From: CAVXXB01 sp963765585
GTDB taxonomy: Bacteria > Calditrichota > Calditrichia > JAJRVZ01
Reading direction: 5' to 3'
DNA: 64,000 nt
Assembly: GCA_963765585.1 (NCBI GenBank)
Contig: CAVXXB010000012.1
Coordinates: 186,001 to 250,000, forward strand
Below, in pieces: positions 34,652 to 43,569 of the stretch (positions within the stretch are counted from its first letter, which is position 1; the number at the start of each line of letters is the position of its first letter). The position numbers and the translations under genes were made by a program. A model generated the notes under the pieces. The model had not been told where the DNA came from. It searched no databases and saw only the letters and a program-made list of their open reading frames with translations.

Positions 34652-36061
34652 ATGAACCGAAGGGTATTTGTTTTTTTTGCAGTTATATTTTTAATGATCA
34701 TACTCATGATGCTGCATGCACAGGATAATTCCGAATCCGAAGCATTGTATGAAGAATATTGCGCAACCTGTCATGGATCTGATTTGGCTGGTGGAAACGC
34801 AAAAAGCCTGGTCGATGGCGACTGGCAGTTTGGCTCCAAAAGAAGCCATCATTTCCGGAATATAAAATACGGTATTATTGAACGTGGTATGCCTGATTTT
34901 GAAGAAACTCTGAGTGATGATCAAATTAATGACATCCTTGATTATCTGGAAGATAAAGAAGGCAAAATGTTTACGAAAAAACCTGAGCATGAGACAAATG
35001 TTAAAACGCTCGACTATAAAATAAATGTCGAAACCTGGCTGACAGATCTTGAGATTCCCTGGGCAATAGATTTTATCGATCAGAATACAGTCCTGGTTAC
35101 GGAACGTCCCGGACGTTTGAGAATGGTCATCGATGGCCGTCTGCGCTCAGAAGCAGTTAGCGGAACTCCCGAGGTATTACACGAAGGACAGGGTGGCCTG
35201 ATGGATGTGGCAATAGATCCGCAATACAAGGATAACAGCTGGGTTTATCTGGCATACAGCCATGCACTGGAAGAAGATGATGACATGGCTATGACCCGAA
35301 TTGTACGCGGCCGGATCAAAGACAACCACTGGATTGATGAGCAGCTTATTTATCAAGCAAATCCGGAACATTATAGTAGTCGGCGGCATCACTACGGTTG
35401 CCGTATCGTATTCGACAAATCCGGATATCTGTATTTTGCCATTGGAGATCGGGGCTCCAGTGATCAGGCTCAGGACTTGAGCCGTCCCAATGGAAAAATT
35501 CACCGGATTAATCGTGATGGCTCGATACCTAAAGATAATCCGTTTGTGGGAAAAGAGAATGCCTTGCCTACTATATTCACCTATGGTAATCGCAACCCGC
35601 AAGGACTGGCCATGCATCCGGAAACCGATTTGCTCTGGGGAACGGAACACGGACCCATGGGCGGCGATGAGTTAAACCTGCTCACCGCCGGAATAAATTA
35701 TGGCTGGCCGGAAATTACCTATGGTCTCAATTATAATGGCACCATCATAACGGAATTCACGGAAAAACCGGGCATGCAACAACCAATACTTTACTGGAAA
35801 CCATCGATTGCTGTGTGCGGACTGGATTACTACCGTGGCGATTTATTTAAAACCTGGAAAAATGATTTGATTGTTGGTGCATTAAAATATGAAGAGGTTC
35901 GGATTTTAAGCATCGAAAATGACCGGGTCATGCATGAGGAAACCATCCTGAAAAATTATGGCCGGGTTCGGGATGTGGCCTGCGGTCCGGATGGCGCCAT
36001 CTATGTGGTTTTAAATGAGCCGGGAAATGTTCTGAGATTAACTCCCGTTGGTCGAAATTAA
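34652..36061 (+). CDS. PQQ-type aldose (glucose/sorbosone) dehydrogenase with N-terminal cytochrome c
   Basis: A 469-residue exported fusion. The signal peptide ends near LHAQ. Residues 30-100 form a cytochrome c: haem motif C37-A-T-C-H41 and an axial Met near 80 (ERGMPDFEE). Residues 110-469 are the six-bladed soluble aldose dehydrogenase propeller: WAIDFIDQNTVLVTERPGRL, HEGQGGLMDVAIDP, LYFAIGDRGSSDQAQD, the catalytic His region THG-like segment TEHGPMGGDELN and GLDYYRGDLF. It would oxidise a sugar with PQQ and pass electrons straight to its own haem. The stop codon lies inside a perfect 24-bp palindrome. Confidence 0.9.
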   Translation: MNRRVFVFFAVIFLMIILMMLHAQDNSESEALYEEYCATCHGSDLAGGNAKSLVDGDWQFGSKRSHHFRNIKYGIIERGMPDFEETLSDDQINDILDYLEDKEGKMFTKKPEHETNVKTLDYKINVETWLTDLEIPWAIDFIDQNTVLVTERPGRLRMVIDGRLRSEAVSGTPEVLHEGQGGLMDVAIDPQYKDNSWVYLAYSHALEEDDDMAMTRIVRGRIKDNHWIDEQLIYQANPEHYSSRRHHYGCRIVFDKSGYLYFAIGDRGSSDQAQDLSRPNGKIHRINRDGSIPKDNPFVGKENALPTIFTYGNRNPQGLAMHPETDLLWGTEHGPMGGDELNLLTAGINYGWPEITYGLNYNGTIITEFTEKPGMQQPILYWKPSIAVCGLDYYRGDLFKTWKNDLIVGALKYEEVRILSIENDRVMHEETILKNYGRVRDVACGPDGAIYVVLNEPGNVLRLTPVGRN

Positions 36062-36071
36062 TTTCGACCAA
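36048..36071. repeat. Perfect 24-bp palindrome across the dehydrogenase stop codon
   Basis: TTGGTCGAAATT is followed at once by its exact reverse complement. The TAA stop (36059-36061) sits at the centre. As RNA it would form a 10-bp hairpin with a TTAA loop. No T-run follows, so it is not a classic terminator. Confidence 0.7.
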
Positions 36072-36168
36072 GAATTTGATATCTAAATTCAAAACTGAAT
36101 TGTCTTAAACTGTGTTAACAACCGAACAATGTTTTTTTATTTAGTCCAGATCTTTGGATATTATTTTC

Positions 36169-36266
36169 TTAACCGCAATGAACGCAAAGAATTGCAAGAG
36201 TTTCGCAAAGATATATAATTATTTATTTTGCGTACTTAGCTTTTCCTCTGCGAACTTTGCGGTTAA
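36169..36266. repeat. Inverted repeat of CGCAAAG words
   Basis: TTAACCGCAATGAACGCAAA (from 36169) faces CTCTGCGAACTTTGCGGTTA (to 36266), separated by a middle copy TTTCGCAAAGA. It lies in the 360-base gap between the convergent dehydrogenase and TonB-receptor genes. The stretch 36300-36420 carries TTAGAGTTTAGGATTTAGAT-type words and no gene. Confidence 0.6.
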
Positions 36267-36421
36267 AAATATGTACACACCTGGTCAGGATAAGACAGCT
36301 AAACAATAACAAAAAATAAAATACAAATTCTAAAAGCCGACCAGTATAGTAACTATCTGAATTTGGAATTTGAGAATTTGCATTTATTTAGAGTTTAGGA
36401 TTTAGATATTAGGATTTCCTC

Positions 36422-36676
36422 TCAAAATTGTATTTCAAGACCTGCAAATAAATGCCGGAGGGGCGCTGGTTCATAATATCTGCCGCCAAAGGCATTGATG
36501 CGAATATTATCTGAATAATTCCGATCAAGAACATTATTCACTCCGATAAAAGGTTCAATTTTCCAATTATCTATATCTAATGTATATCCGATCTGAATAT
36601 TGGTGATTACGGCGCTGTTTTCCCGTGCGCTATTTGCATCATCCGTATAAAACCCACTCCGTGTCAGCAGTTCCAC
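36422..36676 (-). CDS. C-terminal end of TonB-dependent receptor (frameshifted)
   Basis: The last strands of the receptor whose main part is 36639-38495. Reading FFSRVELLTRSGFYTDDANS continues the barrel through ITNIQIGYTLDIDNWKIEPF, INAFGGRYYEPAPLRHLFAG and the terminal LEIQF, an aromatic-ending outer-membrane strand. The junction is a T6 run (on the coding strand) near 36688-36693; with five T the two frames join. Confidence 0.85.
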   Translation of the reverse strand: MELLTRSGFYTDDANSARENSAVITNIQIGYTLDIDNWKIEPFIGVNNVLDRNYSDNIRINAFGGRYYEPAPLRHLFAGLEIQF

Positions 36677-38495
36677 CCGGCTGAAAAAACCGTCCGGATG
36701 TAAAAAAAGTTAAAATTGTATTGAACATATCTCTGGGAATACCGGGAATCTGGTTCCCCTGATAGTCATTATCCGTTGTTTTATATTCCACAAAATCAAA
36801 ATTTGAAAAGGTATAATTCAGGGTCAAATTTAGAAATGAATAGGGATTGCCTGAAAATTGAACCTCAAGTCCTCTATGTCGTGATTTACCTGCATTCCGG
36901 TAATAGGTTCTACCCGGAGTTTGTTCCAGCTCATATGGTAAGATTTCGTCCGAAACCCTGATCGAGAAAGCCGAGAGCTCATAGCGCACCTTTTCAAATA
37001 AAATGCCCCGGAACCCTAATTCAATATTTATGGATTTCTGCGGATCGAGGTTTGGGTTAAATCCACTCTGACCATCGGGGTTAGAGGAGAGTTCAATCAG
37101 GGCCGGGGTTTCGAATCCACTGCTGATATTGGCATAAATATTATTCTGCGGGGTGCAATTGAAAACGGCCCCGCCCATAATACTCCATCCTGTGAATATT
37201 TTTTCACTGGAATTATTCACATCCCGGGCGAATTTGTCTTTGGCAGAGACCCGGACGGCATCATGTCGGAGGCCATAGTTAACCAACCAACGGGAATTAA
37301 TCTGCAGGTGGTGTTGCAGGAAAATCCCCAGATTTGAATAATTCTCATCCTGGTCAAATGTGAGATTGCCCGTGGTTCCCTGCAGATTATCAAAACGTTT
37401 ACGATCATCTTTTTGCGCGGCCAGATCAAAACCGGAGACCAGTTTTGAATCCATGCCCCATAGGAGTGAGGTATAATCATATGTTGCAGTCAGACCGGCA
37501 TAATGACGGTTAAGTTCTACCATGCCCCCTGATTCGAATGGTAACCGGTTTGAAAATATTCTGCGTGTGTAGTACAACACAGTTTGGATCTTATGCTTTT
37601 GACTAAATCTATTTGAATAGGTAATTCCTATCCGGCCCTGGGAGACTTTTTCGCCAGCATTATATGTAACATTTCCGGAATATGCTTGCTTTGGGTTTTG
37701 TTTGGCCTGTTCCAGATTTAATGAGCCGGCATCCAGCGCATCCGGGCTGTTCTCATAACTGAGCCGCATGGTTGTTTCTGACTGTGAATTTATTCTGTAT
37801 TTAAAATTGCCGTTTAACAGAAAATTTTTCATGGCACTGTGATCACGATATCCTTTAATACGACTGGTCGAGGCAGATATCAGATATCCAAAATCTTCTA
37901 AACTCTGTCCGGCATTGATATACATTCCCCGGTAGCCAAAAGAACCGGCCGCCAGACGACCTTTTATCATAAACTCGTCAGGTGGTTCAGAGGACGAGAA
38001 TTGTAAGACGCCGCCGCTGGAATTTCCATAAAGTGTTGAAACCGGGCCGCGTAAAATTTCTGCCTGATCAATAACTGCCAGATTCAGATTATCCAGTTGC
38101 GTTTGTCCGTCGGGGGTTGTTTCCGGAATACCATCAATCAATACCTTTATTCCGCGAATGCCAAATGCGGCACGGGCACCAAAACCGCGGATGGCCAACC
38201 GCAAATCCTGGGCAAAATTGTTGGCATTCATGACAAAAACGCCCGGCAACGAACTTAATGATTCATGTACCGATAATTGCTGTCGTGCAACGGTTAGATG
38301 AGTGTTATCAAGCGGGGTAATGGCAAAAGGCAGTTTGTCCTGTTTTACCGGAAATCGCGATGCCGTAACTGTGATCGGCTCTAATTCATATAGGATGCTA
38401 TCAGGCAGGGACATAGAAGTATTTTCTTGTCCCGCCAGGGGGTGATAAATAATTAGAAGGAAAATGTAAAGGAAAACCGGTAGTTGTTTAATCAT
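36639..38495 (-). CDS. TonB-dependent outer-membrane receptor, main part (frameshifted)
   Basis: Signal peptide 1-22 (LFLYIFLLIIYHPLAGQ-like region). Plug domain at about residues 40-150: ITVTASRFPVKQDKLPFAIT, VHESLSSLPGVFVMNANNFA, LRLAIRGFGARAAFGIRGIK and VSTLYGNSSGGVLQF. The barrel follows with many antiparallel strands and FETPALIELSSNPDGQSGFN, YRNAGKSRHRGLEVQF and LTLNYTFSNFDF. After SGRFF a one-base excess shifts the frame (GTADTEWVLYG, stop); the rest is at 36422-36676. The gene starts 25 bases after the M24 peptidase stop on the same strand, so it may import a product of peptide breakdown, though sequence alone does not show the substrate. Confidence 0.92.
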   Translation of the reverse strand: MIKQLPVFLYIFLLIIYHPLAGQENTSMSLPDSILYELEPITVTASRFPVKQDKLPFAITPLDNTHLTVARQQLSVHESLSSLPGVFVMNANNFAQDLRLAIRGFGARAAFGIRGIKVLIDGIPETTPDGQTQLDNLNLAVIDQAEILRGPVSTLYGNSSGGVLQFSSSEPPDEFMIKGRLAAGSFGYRGMYINAGQSLEDFGYLISASTSRIKGYRDHSAMKNFLLNGNFKYRINSQSETTMRLSYENSPDALDAGSLNLEQAKQNPKQAYSGNVTYNAGEKVSQGRIGITYSNRFSQKHKIQTVLYYTRRIFSNRLPFESGGMVELNRHYAGLTATYDYTSLLWGMDSKLVSGFDLAAQKDDRKRFDNLQGTTGNLTFDQDENYSNLGIFLQHHLQINSRWLVNYGLRHDAVRVSAKDKFARDVNNSSEKIFTGWSIMGGAVFNCTPQNNIYANISSGFETPALIELSSNPDGQSGFNPNLDPQKSINIELGFRGILFEKVRYELSAFSIRVSDEILPYELEQTPGRTYYRNAGKSRHRGLEVQFSGNPYSFLNLTLNYTFSNFDFVEYKTTDNDYQGNQIPGIPRDMFNTILTFFTSGRFFQPGGTADTEWVLYG

Positions 38496-38520
38496 TTGAG
38501 TTCATATTGTAATCAAATCC

Positions 38521-39837
38521 TTAATCAGATGAGATAAGAATCCACTCATCTTGTGGAGTGCTCATGTATTCTGCACCGGATTCAGTAATCACTGCCATTT
38601 CCTCGACCGAAATCGTTTTTGTGGTGCTGTCTGTTTGCTGCCAGCAATAAAAGCCGTCATAGGCAAATGTTTGGCCTGGTTTTAGTTTCCGCGCACTGTC
38701 ACCGGTTGGTTGGTCATATCTGGCTGCCCCGCCTAATGCCGGTCCGGCATCATGCGCCCAGTAGCCCACCGGATGTCCTGTACTCCACATCACAGGTAGT
38801 GAACCGCATTCCTGCATCCAGTCGCGCTGTGTTTTATCAACCTGCCAGCCTGTCACACCGGGTTTCATCGCAGATAATGCTTTACGATGACCCTTTATCG
38901 CATCATCAAAATATTTTTGAATATCAACAGGCGGCTGGGATTCACCTGGTTTTAAAACGTAAGCAAAGCGTTGTATATCGCTGCACCAGATGTCAAATGC
39001 TTTGATGCCAAAATCAGTTTGTATGATATCACCCGGTTGAATAATCCGGTCGGTGGCATGGGAATGGCCCCGGTCGGGTCCGGAATTGACATTCGGATTC
39101 TGATCCGGTGCCCATGCATCAGTCACAGCGAGTTCTTTCATACGTCGTTTTAAAAATCTTGCCAGATCGGAGTCTTTTGTTTTACCCGGTATCACAGTTT
39201 TGTATGCTTCAATTTGCAGCCGGGCTGTAATGTCTGCGGCCTTACGCATGATTTCGATTTCTCGTGGTGTTTTTACTGAAAGCCATGATTTCACCAAATC
39301 ACTGGAGGAAACAAATCGCTTGACATATTTTGATCCAAGGGCTTTTTCCAGATTCTGACGCTGAGTAAAAGATAAGCCATCGGCAATCTCATCAGACGCT
39401 GAATTGATAGCAATTACTTTTGGATCAGAATTCTTTATAATTGTCGTGGTAGCTTTCCAGACATTTGCGCCACGTGGAATAGTCATGACAACGTCATGTG
39501 CACCGACATCCCGCAAGGCAGTAGCTTCACCACTGGGTGAGATGGCTAAGGAACGAACGCTGTCAGCCTCCAGAAAAAACAAGAACGCTGCCGTTTGGCT
39601 GGCGTTCTCTCCACCGACATGCATTGCCAGGGGATCATTATTATTTTCACGGCAAAACAAGATCCACAAATCTACACCCGCATCCTTCATGGCATCTGGT
39701 AGTAGTTTTTTTATCCGCTCAAGACGAATTTCAGCCCACGGATTTTTTTCTGCCGGGAACGGAATCTCAGGTTTTTTCTCAGAACAGGATATAAAAATGG
39801 ACAGGCAGAAGATTGTAATCAGAGATTGTCGTGTCAT
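38521..39837 (-). CDS. M24 family metallopeptidase (Xaa-Pro-peptidase-like) lipoprotein
   Basis: A 438-residue lipoprotein (IFCLSIFISCSEKK; lipobox FISC). The N-terminal creatinase-like domain spans about 30-190. The pita-bread domain follows: metal Asp pair in IIQTDFGIKAFDIWCSDIQR, His in WSTGHPVGYWAHDAG and Glu in ISVEEMAVI; the second usual Glu position may be the Asp of FAYDGFY, which would be atypical. It likely cleaves X-Pro peptides or related substrates in the periplasm. GGAG precedes the start by 8 bases. It lies between the DUF885 lipoprotein and TonB receptor genes on one strand, pointing to a peptide-use locus. Confidence 0.87.
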   Translation of the reverse strand: MTRQSLITIFCLSIFISCSEKKPEIPFPAEKNPWAEIRLERIKKLLPDAMKDAGVDLWILFCRENNNDPLAMHVGGENASQTAAFLFFLEADSVRSLAISPSGEATALRDVGAHDVVMTIPRGANVWKATTTIIKNSDPKVIAINSASDEIADGLSFTQRQNLEKALGSKYVKRFVSSSDLVKSWLSVKTPREIEIMRKAADITARLQIEAYKTVIPGKTKDSDLARFLKRRMKELAVTDAWAPDQNPNVNSGPDRGHSHATDRIIQPGDIIQTDFGIKAFDIWCSDIQRFAYVLKPGESQPPVDIQKYFDDAIKGHRKALSAMKPGVTGWQVDKTQRDWMQECGSLPVMWSTGHPVGYWAHDAGPALGGAARYDQPTGDSARKLKPGQTFAYDGFYCWQQTDSTTKTISVEEMAVITESGAEYMSTPQDEWILISSD

Positions 39838-39867
39838 TATTATCTCTCCAATATTATTATAATGCGC

Positions 39868-39888
39868 GGAACGGTCTCAGACCGTTCC
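39868..39888. repeat. Perfect 21-bp palindrome with GGTCTCAGACC core
   Basis: Identical to the copy at 26050-26070 and again followed by CCCTACATT-like sequence. It lies in the 125-base gap between the DUF885 and M24 genes. Confidence 0.7.
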
Positions 39889-39962
39889 CTACATTGTATT
39901 ATCCGTGGTTTAATATCATTTTTACACAACCCTCTAATCACAGGGATATTTCCTAAAAAGAA

Positions 39963-41684
39963 TTACAATTCCAGCAATTCTTTCACATATTTTGGCGCCG
40001 GGGATCCAAATGATAGCATGCGGTCATGCATTTTCAGCAAGGTTTTTCCCTGGCCATATTTTTCTTCATATCTGGAACGGATATCGTTTATTTCCAGGTT
40101 GCCGACAAAATAGGTCGAAAGCTGGGTGGAGGTCAGGCAGGCTCTGCGCCATTTACCTGAGGCTTCCCCTTCTTCCTGAAATCCTTCATCCATCATCAGT
40201 GTGATGGCTTGTTCTTCTGTCATACCTTCGGTATGGATTTTCTGATCGATTATTGCATTAATAATCAGTCGCAGTCGCATTTTTAGCTGCTGCATCTTTA
40301 ATTCCGGTCCGATATAACCGGCTTCCACCATTATCTGCTCTGAATAAGTCGCCCAGCCTTCGATAAATGTACCGCTGGCAAAAATGGCGCGGATATTGGT
40401 CGGTGCTTTAAATGCATTGGCATGCATCAGTTGCAGATAGTGACCGGGCACGGCTTCATGCACGGTCAGATCTTCCAGCATGTAGTTGTTATATTCTCGA
40501 AAAAATGATTTTACTCGTTCTTCTGTCCAGTCTTCCGGTGTGGGTGAGATGGCATAGAAAGTCTGTCCCTTCTCCTCCAGTGCACCGGGTGCATCACAGT
40601 AGGCAACAGCAACACCGCGTTGAAATTCAGGCATAACTATAATTTCGAGAGGTTCTTGCGGCATGGTTACAAGTGATTGTGCCTGTACGAATTCGATACA
40701 GGATTGCAGCGATTTCTTTGCCAGATCCACAATCGTATTATTATCCGGATGTTTTTCAGCCAGATGGTCAAGAACAGATTTAATGACATGTTTACGATCA
40801 TTCAACTGATCTTCAGAAGCATCATTATTTACTTTCTTGTACATAGGTAAGGCGGTTTGGTACATGGCCTCCTGGGTTTCCTTTAAATCTTTAATGGCAA
40901 CTTCAAGAATCTCTTCTTTACTGAAATCTGTTTCCAGGGTATAATATAATTTTTTGCGGAACAGGTCATCTCCAAGTCTAAACTCACCATTGGAACGCGG
41001 GAGTAATTCATCTTCCAGCCACTCACCGTATTGCTCAAGTGCCGTGACTGCAGTGCGTTGTACCGGGGCAAATGACTCTCTTAATTCGGGAGATCCTTCG
41101 AGAAAGGAATTAAGTTCCCGTGTAATGAGACTGATATTACCTTTGTTCTGTAATATTGCGGTTTCGGTATGAATTTTGGGTGGATTCTTCAGATTTTGTC
41201 TGGCTGCTTCCAGAACAGTCGGAATTTGCGCCAGACGTTGTTTTAAATTTTCCAGTCGTTTTTCCAGGGGGGCAAAATCCCTGGCCAACAAGCTGTAAAT
41301 AGATCCACCGATATTATAATGTAATGGATTTGATTCATGGCTTTTTAAGAACGTCAGGTTGAAGATACGTTTTTCAATATTGAATTTAAGAATCTTGAAA
41401 TCGATCAGATTTACCTGATCCAAATTTTCCGCAGCAATCATCTTCATAGAATCCTGGAAAGATGTAAGAAATTGTAATTCTTTTTGAATCGCATCATTAT
41501 CATAGCCATCAAGAAGATGGTCATAGCGATGATCACCCAGACCGGTGGCCCATTCCGGATGAATTTTTAAATAATTCTCAATAAAATTGTCTGCGATGCG
41601 GATAAAATTTTGATTATCGATCTGGTTGTTTGAACAGGATATAAAAAGCATGGTTATGAGTAGTGCGATGATAATTGATTTCAT
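39963..41684 (-). CDS. DUF885 family putative zinc peptidase lipoprotein
   Basis: A 573-residue lipoprotein (IIALLITMLFISCSNN; lipobox FISC). It carries the DUF885 signature with a zincin-like HExxPGH motif in LTVHEAVPGHYLQL and a downstream helix FIEGWATYSEQIMVEAGYI that supplies the likely third ligand Glu. The long N-terminal helical part (residues 30-330) is typical of the family. Members are presumed dipeptidases or carboxypeptidases. AAGGAA precedes the start. It begins a minus-strand run with the M24 peptidase and TonB receptor genes. Confidence 0.9.
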   Translation of the reverse strand: MKSIIIALLITMLFISCSNNQIDNQNFIRIADNFIENYLKIHPEWATGLGDHRYDHLLDGYDNDAIQKELQFLTSFQDSMKMIAAENLDQVNLIDFKILKFNIEKRIFNLTFLKSHESNPLHYNIGGSIYSLLARDFAPLEKRLENLKQRLAQIPTVLEAARQNLKNPPKIHTETAILQNKGNISLITRELNSFLEGSPELRESFAPVQRTAVTALEQYGEWLEDELLPRSNGEFRLGDDLFRKKLYYTLETDFSKEEILEVAIKDLKETQEAMYQTALPMYKKVNNDASEDQLNDRKHVIKSVLDHLAEKHPDNNTIVDLAKKSLQSCIEFVQAQSLVTMPQEPLEIIVMPEFQRGVAVAYCDAPGALEEKGQTFYAISPTPEDWTEERVKSFFREYNNYMLEDLTVHEAVPGHYLQLMHANAFKAPTNIRAIFASGTFIEGWATYSEQIMVEAGYIGPELKMQQLKMRLRLIINAIIDQKIHTEGMTEEQAITLMMDEGFQEEGEASGKWRRACLTSTQLSTYFVGNLEINDIRSRYEEKYGQGKTLLKMHDRMLSFGSPAPKYVKELLEL

Positions 41685-42021
41685 AATATTTTCCTTAATT
41701 ATTTTTTTTTGACAGGATAACAGGATTTACAGGATTATCATATATTTCTAGATTTTGGCATTTTTCATTTAATATAAAAATTATAATGATCCGATGTAAA
41801 AATTAATTCCACTAAGAAATTAAAATAATTGTTGCACTTACTATTTGGGAATAATGTAATCTATTGTTTAGTTTTTACAACTTATGTCAAGTATAATTTA
41901 AAAATAGCAGATTATGTTTGAATATATGTATTTCATAATACAATCAAAGTAAATCAAATCATCGCTAACGGATCATTGTCCGGAGTCCCTCTGTTAGCCT
42001 CTCAAATGTAGGGAGTCGAAA
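41685..42021. other. Intergenic region with ACAGGAT repeat words
   Basis: GACAGGATAACAGGATTTAC followed by AGGATTA at 41711-41738 is a word repeat of the same style as the other dispersed elements, here without its partner arm. The rest is AT-rich. GGGAG at 42011-42015 is the ribosome site of the next gene. Divergent promoters must lie here but I cannot identify them. Confidence 0.5.
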
Positions 42022-43569
42022 ATGAATAATTTTTTACCTGTTTATATCCTCGTTTTGTTATTGTCTAGCATGATCTTTGCTCAGGAGCCGGATTCTGATC
42101 CGCTCGGCCAGTCTCGGATAATCCGTGGAAATGGAGAGGAAGTGGTCCATATTGGACCGGGCAATGAGTCGAACACACGTAACCATCTTGAAATATCGAT
42201 ATTAAAATATTTTAAGGAACTGGAATATGTCGCCCAGGACACCCTGGTGAAAATGCTTTCCTGGAGCACATCAGTCACTTCAGTTTGGAGCATGTTTTAT
42301 GATCTAAAAGTGGCTGATCTGGATAATGACGGATTGAGCGAAATTGCTGCGGTCTGGATTGAACCGGGTAGTCAGGACATCGAGCTGGCAGTTTTAAAAC
42401 CAAATCCTGATTTGCTGGGCATCGATAGTCTGGCCAGCTGGGAAAAGGTTGAGCGTGAAACGATAAATGATCCGCAAATTATTGACGTTGGTGAGTACTT
42501 TTTACCCAATATCGCATTTGTCGATGCGGGAAATTTTGATACGGATTCGCTAAAAGAGATCGTGATAGCCTATTGGATTTCTCCCAATGACAGCAGCCGC
42601 GAACTTTTAAGAATAAAAGTGTATGATATAAGCGATTCTCTCGAACTGAGCTATAAAGGGGATGTTTTGCCAGGAAATGAACGACTGATTGCACCCCCGG
42701 AGATATATTTGTGTGAAGGTCAAACCTATTTCTTTGACATAGAGAGTGGAGATTTTAACGGCGATGGCATACTTGAATTATTGATAACCGGCCGGGAGGA
42801 TGGTCAGCCAAACAGTGCCTGGAATATCTTTGCCAATATTTATGCCTATGATGACCAGGATCAAAATCTGAAATTACAATCCGAAAACATTATTTATTCA
42901 CAGGAAAAGTCACAATTTGATATATGGAATATAAACCTGGTGGTAGACCATATTATTTCTGAAGAAAAAGAAGATGCGGTTGTGGGATTTTTTCAATATG
43001 TTCCAAAAGCGAGTGTGACGGATACCGTTTCTTATACCCTGGTACCAATAAATATTCACGATCAGATGGACACAATATCCATCGGGACAATGGTGAAACA
43101 ATATCAGGACTCGATACCTACCGAGTGCTTTTACGATAGGTTGAGTACCCTTGAGGCAAAGGATATTAACCGGGATGGGATTGCCGAGATATTTTCGGCC
43201 ACTTCATTTAGGGATTCCGGAAAACCACAATATCAGGATTTTAGAATATATCAGGCGGATGACCAGCTAAATTTATCACAGTGGGCCGATTTATCTGATA
43301 TTGTGACTGATTTTCATGCTGGTATTGGTTTGGGTGAAGTAGTTCAGGATACCCTCGAGGCCAATCCTTACATAGAATTACTGGTACCGGTCAGGTCAGA
43401 CAGAAACCGGACATGGATATTCAAATTAAAAACTGATGCCGGTGGAAATTTTGACAATGTGGAGTTAATTCATAAAGGGCCGCACCTGGAAATGCCAAGA
43501 CTGAAAATATTCAGGTTGCCGATTTTGACGGTGATATCCGCATGGGTGCGCCGCGAAAATTTTCAGTAA
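42022..43569 (+). CDS. Secreted FG-GAP-type protein, copy 1, N-terminal half (frameshifted)
   Basis: Signal peptide 1-20 (LPVYILVLLLSSMIFAQ). The chain then carries several DxDxDG-type calcium loops of the FG-GAP/VCBS class: VADLDNDGLSEIAAVW, SGDFNGDGILELLITG and KDINRDGIAEIFSA. After HKGPHLE near 43486 one base is missing; shifting gives GNAKTENIQVADFDGDIRMG, which joins the next fragment exactly. It is paralogous to 45663-48870, with clear but moderate similarity in this half. Confidence 0.85.
   Translation: MNNFLPVYILVLLLSSMIFAQEPDSDPLGQSRIIRGNGEEVVHIGPGNESNTRNHLEISILKYFKELEYVAQDTLVKMLSWSTSVTSVWSMFYDLKVADLDNDGLSEIAAVWIEPGSQDIELAVLKPNPDLLGIDSLASWEKVERETINDPQIIDVGEYFLPNIAFVDAGNFDTDSLKEIVIAYWISPNDSSRELLRIKVYDISDSLELSYKGDVLPGNERLIAPPEIYLCEGQTYFFDIESGDFNGDGILELLITGREDGQPNSAWNIFANIYAYDDQDQNLKLQSENIIYSQEKSQFDIWNINLVVDHIISEEKEDAVVGFFQYVPKASVTDTVSYTLVPINIHDQMDTISIGTMVKQYQDSIPTECFYDRLSTLEAKDINRDGIAEIFSATSFRDSGKPQYQDFRIYQADDQLNLSQWADLSDIVTDFHAGIGLGEVVQDTLEANPYIELLVPVRSDRNRTWIFKLKTDAGGNFDNVELIHKGPHLEMPRLKIFRLPILTVISAWVRRENFQ

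Noticed and set aside
36639..36700. Phase variation of the TonB receptor by a T6 run
   Set aside because: The tract is short and other genes in the window show similar indels outside homopolymers, so sequencing error is the simpler explanation; not excluded.
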